Of a stretch of 64,000 nt of DNA, positions 43,903-54,300 are shown one piece after another (positions within the stretch are counted from its first letter, which is position 1; each line of letters opens with the position of its first letter). The translations under genes and the position numbers were made by a program. Below the pieces are notes generated by a model that saw only the letters and a list, made by a program, of their open reading frames with translations, was not told the origin of the DNA and made no database searches. The stretch covers positions 620,001-684,000 of the forward strand of contig JAUIRK010000898.1 of assembly GCA_030549495.1 (NCBI GenBank). The letters run 5' to 3'. The stretch comes from Nectonema munidae (Eukaryota; Nematomorpha; Nectonematoida; Nectonematidae).

Positions 43903-44040
43903 TTAACCCATTTAAGACCAAGCAAAGCAGACGATATCTAAAAAAACGCAGACGATTTATATTCAAAGTCATTGAAAAAAGCAGACGAAGATGAAATTAC
44001 TTATGTTCCAAAATAGGAACATTGGTCGTAAATGGGTTAA
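43903..44040. mobile_element. piggyBac-type MITE, copy B
   Basis: 138 bp between TTAA borders, differing from copy A by about one base in the A-run after GATATCT. Confidence 0.9.
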
Positions 44041-45188
44041 ACTAATGATACAGGGCCCTCATTCCAGGGGGAGGGGACTGAAGGACAACTCACCCCACTT
44101 TTTTAACGGAATATAATTCTTATTTCTTTATCTTGCAATTTTCCGTTTATATCCTTTGTTAAAACGAAATTTTTTAGCCAAATAGTGGCATCATTTTTTT
44201 TAATCATAAATGGATTTCATACTAAAAAACTTAATAAAAATGTGCGATTTATTTAAAAGAAATCATAATAATTACAAGTCAAGTACTTGTAATGTCTTGG
44301 ATTTTATCAGAAGGTAAAAACTTAATATAACATTTTTCATACCATATTTTGCATTGGAATTATATTTTTGATTATGCCATAAAATTTGTCTTTTTAGAAA
44401 TATTTTTCGATTGAAGAAAGACATAATTCCTTCAAAAATAGAGTTGCCTTAGGAAGATATAATTCCTTTAGTTAAGTTTGCATTGCTTGTTCCCCAAAAT
44501 TAAATAAAAATTTTTTTTGCAAATATTCAAAAGAAAGTAACATTTTCAAACTAAATATTTTTGAGAGAAGTAAACCATTCATGAAGAAAAAGATCAATAG
44601 GTATATTTTAAATCAATTACCAAAATGTCAACAACTTTGGTATTTAATTTGAGTGAGTTGTGCTTTGTAGTGAGTGTGCAATTGAAAGAAAAAGAAATAA
44701 TAAAAGCAAAACGCAAACTCCTCATATTACTCGATAAATTTAAAAATCTCTTATAAAGAGACATCTAAGAAACGTACTGATGTTGATGCCTGTAAAAATA
44801 ATGATGTTTTTAATGATGATGATGAGAGGAAGAAGACAATAATAACAATAATAGTGATGAATGAATGAATGAATGAATATAATATTAGTGAAATAGAGCT
44901 CTTTTTTCTCAAAGACAGTTGTTCTTTAAATTTGTAAACGAAAAGAACTGAAGAGATAAAAGGCTTTGATTGACAGCTTTTAAACGAATCAAAGCAGCGA
45001 TTATCTTGAAATGAAAATCAATCATGTTAAATAAACACTTGTGATAGATGATGGTTTAGAGAGTATATAGAGTATTATACACACACACGCACGCACACAC
45101 CATAACATAAATATTTTATCACTGCAAAATAAATATACGTAGCAAACGTTAAAAATCATTCAAATGATTCATATTCTTTGTGGATGAA
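44041..45188. other. Region upstream of foxD exon 1
   Basis: Contains a TGAA/GAAT microsatellite at about 44858-44878 and a CA repeat at about 45081-45100. Forkhead-type sites (GTAAACG near 44935, ATAAACA near 45033) would allow autoregulation, but such short sites are expected by chance in AT-rich DNA. No clear TATA box and initiator pair was found. Confidence 0.35.
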
Positions 45189-45303
45189 ATGCCTGAGTTT
45201 TGCGAATTTTACCAAAATGGAAAACGCCGTTCATCTCACGACAAACGCTGTATTTCCGCACCCTACCCATCCAGAAGCAAGGAGCGCAAATCACCCAAAA
45301 AAA
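45189..45303 (+). CDS. foxD: foxD-like exon 1 (tentative start)
   Basis: Opens at ATG 45189 after an in-frame TGA about 25 bases upstream. It encodes [20 protein letters not shown] and more basic sequence with [11 protein letters not shown]. The donor is AAA/gtagtt at 45304. Its phase 1 fits the forkhead exon exactly, and the base composition is much less AT-rich than its surroundings. An earlier 5' non-coding exon is possible. Confidence 0.6.
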
Positions 45304-48300
45304 GTAGTTTCACTATTCTATTTTCATTTTTGCTACTTCATTACATTCCATTTTTTTACTTCAACTCTTTCTCTCAAAGTGTTTCTCAGAGCCTTTGTGG
45401 GGAACACCAAATTTTAAGTAAAATCAAGAATTGTATACAGGGTAAAGAGATTTATGTACTTTCCTAATTGGATAGTTTCTTTCTGTACAGCATCGTTTTC
45501 TAGCTAGTAAAGTAGAATTGTAAAAATTGTAAATTACTGTAATTCTTGAAATTTTCGGGCTATCCAGGTATTGGTACTTTTTATATTTTTTATTCGCAAA
45601 AATACGAATGGCACGACGATTTCAAGAATTGAGGTTATAAATTGAATTTTGAAAATATGGAACAGTATAAAATTTGAATTATTTATTCAAGGTGGGCCAA
45701 TAATTCCATATATACGGGCGGACGGTTTATTTAAACCAATTTTTTATCTTTCGTACGAGATTATTCAATTCTTAAATTTTTGATATTAATCAATTCCGAA
45801 AATGGGAAGTCGCTAAAATTTCAAGATTTCAAGTAGTCATTAAAATTCATTAAATATTACAAATAGAAATATAATAATGAGGTTTGCATTAAATTAGACT
45901 AGTCAACCAAACAAACACACTGTTACTGAAAGAATTTGCCAAATTTTAATATCACAAATTTTCTTTTTAAAGCTAACTTCTAACATTTAAACTTTAGTTA
46001 GAGTAATTTGATGAATGGAATTTTTTAAAAGTAGATGTAGTGAAATGATCTATGGTTAGAGGGGAAGATATTTTTCTCAAACATCCTTAACTTTTTCAAA
46101 AATGCTCTAGTGATGAGAGTTATTTTAGCATTCCCCCTCCAGCCCCTCATCTAAAACATCTATCGCATAAAATTATCTGAATATCCCTTCAAATTTCCCT
46201 AATTTTTCTAAAATAGCTAGCTATTCATTTTAATGGTAGTTGAATGAAGCTCTTATGTCAACAACTGTCAATCAAAATCAAATGTACATTTTTTTCTAAT
46301 GTATATATAATACCTCTATAATTTATAGCCTAGTGTCCAAATGAGATACAATTCTAAAATTTTATTTTATATTCCAATGGATAACACTTATATACATATT
46401 TTTTCAATTTGCATGGCGACTTTGTAACAAATGTCAATTAAAAAAATATTCATTCAAATTTAAAATAAAGTATATACTTTTTTATACCAAATCGATCATG
46501 GCCCTTTTATTTCTGAAATTATTTCTAACAAAAATATCGAACAATTTTATGTATCGTATATCTCAAGTATGATGCGATCTCTCATATTATGGGATCCTTA
46601 AATTTTTCACCCGACAACACGATTTTCCAAAACATCTCAGGTATCATGCAAATTTATATATATGGAATCAAGAGGTAAAGAAGATTTCCAAGAATTATTC
46701 AATAATGAATTCGGAAATCTATTACCGATACACTATATCTTAATAAAATTTTTTAGCTTTATTATCTAACAAATTAAAAATGATAGTTTTAAATAATTTT
46801 CAACATCAAAAATTGAATCGGGTGTATGGATGCGGCCTGATAAATTAGGTTATAATGTATGCCCTCAAATATTGGGAGTATATTTACCATTTTTACTCCT
46901 AAATTGTCTTTTATTATTTCGAAAATGTCTTTTTCAATTCTAATTTCTCTTTTTTAGATTCTAAATTTTTTTTTTTCAAATTTAAATTGTCTTTTTTCAA
47001 TACTAATTTGTCTTTTTTAAGTCCTAAATTGTCTTTTTTCAATTTTATTTTGTATTTAATTAAAGAGCGTTTAGAATTTTAATTTAGAACTTAAAATAGA
47101 TCATCTACAATTTTAAAAAAGACAAATTTGAATTGAAAAAAGACAATTTAGAACTAAAAAAAATCATTTTGATGTAGAAATGGTATATACATATGGTAAT
47201 GATTAGAAGAAATTATAAGTCCTGGCCAGTTGTTTGGTCTGTCCCTAAGTCCGCTTCTGCCCCTCTCCCAATTCAGACTTCTAGATTACGAATCGTTTCG
47301 CTCTTGACAAACCATTTATACATATCTTCTATATCAAATATTCATGACAGTTTAAAGTAAATGCGTGCTAAATGATTTTGCCGTTAAGGGCATTAATTTA
47401 AATGGAAGCTTATAAGTTCAACTCATTTTTGATTTTCATCACTCTCTCTCTCTATATGTATACAGTAAACCCTCTCAAATACGACAGATCATCCAGCCAC
47501 ATTTAAAAAGTCGTATTTGAGAAGAAGTCGTTTCAAAGGGGTTTCATAAAGTATGCTTTTTTGATAACGTCATGACAGTATTATAACTCGTTTATTTTTT
47601 TATCAATAAAACATAATTTGATTAAATATACATGAAATTAATCCTATTGAAGTTTTAAAAAGTAAAAATTTATTGAAAAGAATACTAATTTTAATTAATA
47701 TTTTTAAAAAAATCATTAGCATGAGATATAAAATAAAAATAAAACATGTATTCGCTATACATACATATATCAATATTTTAAATTGATGCCCTATCTTAGG
47801 GCTTAGACTTAATGTAAATATTATTGGTGTAAAATAAAGTCGTGTCTTTGAGGAAGTCATATTGTAGAGGGGTTGTATTTCAAAGCCCGATTACTACTTA
47901 TTCTATATCTATTACACGGTTAAGGGATCATTCATTCTCGCCACAATTTGGCTTCAAGGCAATTTTAATATCAATTCATCTCTAAATATCAATATTTAGA
48001 GACCAAATTGTTTTGACTACTATAATTCAAGTGCTTCCATATTACACTACATCGCATAATCACCCATCCATTATATTAATGATTAAAAGTCCAATACTTC
48101 AAAATATGAGTTCAGCAGATTAACTTTTAATATATTTTAGTTAAATATAATTAGCATGGCATCATTTGAAAGGGTTTATGCAGGGCCGGCCTTAGGCCAC
48201 TGCAACCCTAGCGGACGCAGTGGGCCCCGCGCTTCTCATTTTTCATTTTGATGATATATTGTATGATTTCGTTAAATGCAAGGTTCGCAAAGTAAAGTTA

Positions 48301-51300
48301 TTTTGATCGTCATTTTGTGTTAATGAAAAAGTAATAAAACAAATCCCTTTTCTTTTTTTCAAAATCTTATTTCTCACTTTTAATCTTTTTTCCTACCCAC
48401 ACTGGGCCCCGTGCAATCCATTTTGCATAGGGCACCGCGAACACTAGAGCCGGCCCTGGGTTTATGAATGGTCTAATTTACTTAATTTTATAGATATTTA
48501 TATCTATTTCATTGCCTTCTTTTCTTAAATTTGTTATTTTTAGTAAAATTTATTCCAATGAATTCAATAACATTAATTTGGGAAAGAAAATTTTAATATT
48601 TAAAATTTTTACTTCTTGGAAAATGTGAAAAAAATTAATTTGAGTCTTTCAAAATATGCTTAAACAAATTTATACACTAATTTCCATTTTAATGATGATT
48701 GGACTTCGAATATTTCTCGAACTTAACGCCTTTTGAAATATAAAAGCCCAAGAAAAAATAAATAAATGAAAATATTTCATTTAACTCACTTCATTTGAAA
48801 TAAATATAGGAGAAGGTTAACCCATTTAAGACCAAGCAAAGCAGACGATATCTAAAAAAAACGCAGACGATTTATATTCAAAGTCATTGAAAAAAGCATA
48901 CGAAGATGAAATTATTTATGTTCCAAAATAGAAACATTGATCGTAAATGGGTTAATTCGAGTCTTAAATCGACGATGAATCAAATAAAAAGATAATTTTT
49001 GAATTGAGCAGGCCATGTCTACAATAATATACGCTAGAATCTAAAGAGTACACTTGCCGAGGTTGCAAAAAATTTCAGAGTCTTTTTTAGAATCTGAGCT
49101 TTCAATTAAGCTAAAACCAAAAACAAAGCTAAGAATTTTTGTTTTTAATCAATTCGGCTTTCCTAGTATACTAAATATTCCAAATTCAAATATATCATCA
49201 AAATTAAACATTAAAGTGTTCAAAATCAAATTTAACCCAAACCTCAAATTTAGTATTTTCAGCAAATTTGTTTTTTAAATGTCATTATTTTAAAAAAACA
49301 TGTAGATATACATCGAACCTGAGTGCGTAAAAGTATTCTCACATGTTCTGCTTCATTTCTTTGCAAAACTATTGGAATATTCTTTTACATTAAATGATTT
49401 TTTTCAAATTTATTATTGTAATAACTTTTAGCAAAAATTGAACTGCGATTTGATACAACAAAATTTTCTTTGTGAATGATGCAATAAATTTTTTGTATTT
49501 CTGGGTTAATATTTTTGACAAGTTTAAGCATACTTATTTGTTTCTCATCATGACGGAATAGCAGTTCTATTCTAGACCCCACGTTATGCTTAAAATTTAC
49601 ATGACCTAAATGTTCTCATCATTGGCAGTTGTTTCAACAAGAGAACAAAAGTATTTCAACAAAATTATCACTAATTGATCTATGTATAACTCATTAGATC
49701 AATACTACGTGTAACGATGATATTACTATAGGTGATCGAAAACTAACGTTTTCTTATGGTATGAGCTCAATTTTGATTCATTCTAAGAAATATCTATTGC
49801 TGCTTTGATAAATTCTAAGACCGTATGTGTAAGACATTTTATTAACTATACCTAACTTTAATATATTAGAGTTAATTTTTAACTTTAAACGCCATTTTGA
49901 AATAGAAACTTTACTTGTTTCATTCATTTTATCTTTCAAAATGTCGAAGTAGCAGAGCCCCATGTTTTTAACCCCCTGAAATTTTGTCTAACCCTCATTC
50001 CCTAATTTCTTTACTAGATTTTTTCAAGCCACACCATGTTATAGTTTCAAATGGCACCCTAATGCATTAAATTTTGGGCAAAATGTCTCCTGACAAAATG
50101 GCATATGCCTAATTTCACAGTTTTTATCTTTCAGAAAAAAACATAAAATTTAAATATTTAATAAAAATAAACTTCACATTCTTGTTATACACATTTTAAT
50201 TGCAATAGTTATATTAAAAAAGCAAATTATTTCAGGGTTTTCCATGATCGGTTGGTGGAAATGGGATTTTGAATAGCTAATATTCCAAAAATAAAAGCAA
50301 CAATGTTTAAACAGAATTTTTTTGCTGTAAAAATTATGGTCAAATATATATAGGTTTGACTAATTTTTAAGAAAATATTTACAATTTTTGAAAATGAAAA
50401 ACCTACTATATTTATATAGTTTTGAAAACAAACTCGATTTTTGAGCGACTGCGTAAAATGGTCGCTTCTTTACTTTTCAAAGATGGCTGTGAAATGAAAA
50501 AAGAATATTGTAAGTCCTTTAAGAAGTCCAAAGAGCGTGGTGTCTTGCTCTAATTGGATAATTCCAATGGTAACTTTTTTACAATAGTCCGCTAAGCATT
50601 TAGCCTTGGATTAAAATCTTCCTTTATTGATTTATAGATTTTAATTGGCATTTAGCTCATTTTCCTTTCTTGATTTTATTGGAGCATATTGAAAGATAAT
50701 ATAATGACAGTAACACCATGTAAAGTAATCATCTTTACTAAGCATTATCCTATTCAAGTGGTTGATTTTATTATAACAACTCCTCCTCTGTCTGTTTTTA
50801 ACCATGGTCTTATGAATATCGCGCCCAGTATGCTATATATACTTCTACAACAGACACTACAACTAGTGTGTCCACTTTAAGGTCTTTTTTTCATTCCCCG
50901 GGGAACGAGGACCTCGTAATTTTTGAAAATTTCCCCGGGGATTCCCCGGGGAAGAAAAAGCGATTTTTTTACAGTAAAAACTGTTTAGAAAAGGAAATTT
51001 AAAAGTCTCATATAAGATTTTTATTGAAAAAAATTTAAATGCATAAAAGATTTATGTTTTAAAAAAATATCTAAGAAAAATTAGAGCGTTCAAAGTTTCA
51101 TCATTCAACTGGTTTCTTATTTTTGTAGAAAAATAACCCATTGACGAAAACACTCTTTCGGCATCCACAGAAGTTGGTTTTAGGCTCTTTAAATTTTTGA
51201 ATAAAGTTTCTAAAACTTCGGGCCTCCTATTTGTTTTTAAATAAAGGTCAAATGTTTTTTCATTATTTCCTCTATGCTTGAAATCTTGCTTTTAGTTTCA

Positions 51301-54300
51301 CGTTCTTCATTTTCATTAATCTTCAGAAATTCGTCCAATTCCTCCTTCACGCTTTTCTTCTCTGTTTTTTGGTTGCTAACGATTAATGTTTCATCTTTCT
51401 TCTCCGTTACTTCGATATTTTTGTCGTCGGATTCGACAAAATTTTTTTTTCAAAAATTCCCCGAGGAAATTTAAAAATTTTTTTCGAGGACGAGGATTTT
51501 GAAATTTCACGATTCCCCGGGGACTCGAGGACGAGGAATCCCAGCGTCGACACCCTAACTACAACCTATTTCGTGATATTTATGTTTTCATGAAATTTGC
51601 CAAATATATTTTATCCGTGGAAATGTGGATATAGTGAAAATTTTGGTACCCTTGTGAATATTAAAAAATGGAATTTTGAAATCAAAAAGTGATTAAGATT
51701 ACGCCGCTATTTCTATCAATATTGCTTGAAAGTTTATTTCAAAAAAATTGTTTTGAATTATTTTGAGGAAAAATCATGCTTCTAAAAGTCAATTAAATTC
51801 TTTTATCGAATGTGCTACTTGGATAAGTAAACATGAAACATAAAAGTGGATATTGCGTTTTTTATTGACAAATAGAAGCTTAGGGCGTGGCTATACCTTC
51901 ATCTCAATGCTTAACGTTGTCACTAGAATCCATCACAAAATCTTATTTGTTAAAAATTAGACAGAAGTTTGGCACTCTGAAATTTGTTTTAATATCAAAA
52001 CCGGAATATTTGCAGAAATACAGTCTTATAATGATAGAAAACAATTTAAAGGACATATTTTAACTTTTTGCTGATTTGAAGTTATTTTGTATGGGAAATT
52101 GTCAAGAGCAAAAATGTATTCTATTAGTGGCACTTCAAACAAAATATAAAACACGCTTAATAGCTAAAATGTAGTAGCATATTTTATTTATCAGTGGTAT
52201 GGTTTACAGTTGTCAAGTTTTATAAAATGAAATAATAGTTTTATTGAAAAACAATAGATTACATGGATATAGAAATTTGGATACAAAAATGACATATTAA
52301 GTTTATTTTTATCTTGAATCTAAAGATATCTTAGAATGTTTGCATTGAGAAGGGATCATTTGGACCTATCGAATCAAACTGTGAGCAGTGACATTGAAAT
52401 TTTGCCATTCAAATCCAACACTATCATTAACATCAATCCTAGATATTGAAAACTAAACCGAATTAAAGTGAAAGAAATAAGAAAAAGTACAAAAAATCGG
52501 CATTCTGATTTTAGTGAAAACGCTTATAAAATAAAATCCTTTTTTTAAAACAGTCCAAGTAATTACTTCTACTACATCCAAATATAATTACAAAATAAGT
52601 TTTGCTCTCAGCTTCAATCTCTCATAGTTTATATTTTATTAAATTTGTCATATTCGCAGCTCCTGCCTTCTCCTTCTTACATTTTCGGATGCAAAGGCCG
52701 ATCATTCTCAAATTTTAGACTGAGGGGCGCTCATTCGTGGAATAAAGAACTTATAAAGGTGTTGACTTTTTAGTTAAATCGACTTGAATCCACATTTTGA
52801 GATGAAGCCTCTTGGATGCACTTAAGTTCTTCCATTTATTCATTCTTTTTTCGATCTTAAGGGGTTATTTTCGTAATTATTAAAATTAATTACTTTTTAT
52901 TGGTTAATTAAATACTTATTAGTCAGTAGGTTGTTCATTCAGTGAAACGATGTTTAACAAAAATAATTTTAGCGAAACTTCACTTGACCAATATTATCCA
53001 CTAATATCAATATTATAATTATTTTTATTTTGAATTGCCGGTCTATTTATTGTCATAGTTCAACGTACAAGTGAATTTTAAAGTATTCAAAGATACTCAG
53101 AAGGATTCCATTTAAGTGGATTTAACTAAAAAAGCCGGAAAATTTAAGTTTTTAATAAAACTCCTATAAACAGATACCTTATTATATTAAAATAAAAAAA
53201 TCCTGATCAAAATGAAAGATTCAAATCGATTGAATCGAAAAAAGGTGGATTCAAGTCCATTTAATTAAAAAATTGATTACATTTATTAATTGCCACTAAC
53301 TTTACACCCTTTCACTTTTCCTTCCACGTATACCCACCCCCTTCTACTTCCTTCTCGAACGAAACCCACGTTCTCCACGGATCCCAGTTTAAAAAAATTC
53401 AGTGTATAGTTTTTCTTTGTATATTGATATAAAAAAGTTAAAATTCTCTTTCGACTATTCGGAGGTGACTAGAATACTTTTATTCTTCCCCGCGGATTCT
53501 GCGATAGAAAATAGATGCCATGCTGCAAATACAATTTTGAGTAATGAAAGAAAGTTTATAGATGATGTGAGAGTGTGGTGATATCAGAATTAATTTCAGT
53601 AACATTAAATGGAACTTTCATATCTGCAAGATAAACAACAAACCTAAGGTTCAAATGATCTATGCCTTTTTTTAATCTGAAAGAATAAATGAGTATACAA
53701 AAATCGTAAGAGTATAATAGGGTATTAAAGCAACACTTTATTTGAAAACAAACAATATATTTCAGAACGACTACGTTCCTTTGTCAAGTAGTATAAAGAA
53801 GTGATTAAGAGCATAGTATAAACTTATGAGTAAGTGGCGTTTCTTTAAAGTAATTGCGTATGAAACGTTTGGGAAAACTTGATACCTGTGGGCTGTGGCT
53901 TTGATAACACAATTTCATGGACTAGTTTTTTTCTAAAAATTTCTTATCATAGAAAAAGTTTTTTTAATAATTTTTTTTTCCATTATAATATAGATTATAG
54001 AAATTTCATTTATTCGCTAAGTAACATATCTTACTAACTTTGTTCGTTTCAATTGCTTGTTATCAGATTAGGAAACATTACTACGATTTCTCTCTCCAAA
54101 TCTGACCACGAATCCAATTTTTTGAAGATAATTATGTTTTTTTTGTTTTTGAAAAGGAATTTAATTTAATATTAAATATTTTTTCTCATGTGTAAAATTA
54201 AATATCAATGTAATTTCAATATTAAGAGCTCAACAAGTAAAAAAGCTAAATTTTAAGCTAAATAGCTAAAATATTCGAAATTTTTTTTTGAGAAATAAAA

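Noticed and set aside
50689-50880. 63-aa ORF
   Set aside because: It ends inside the hAT element's terminal repeat and shows no recognisable family features.
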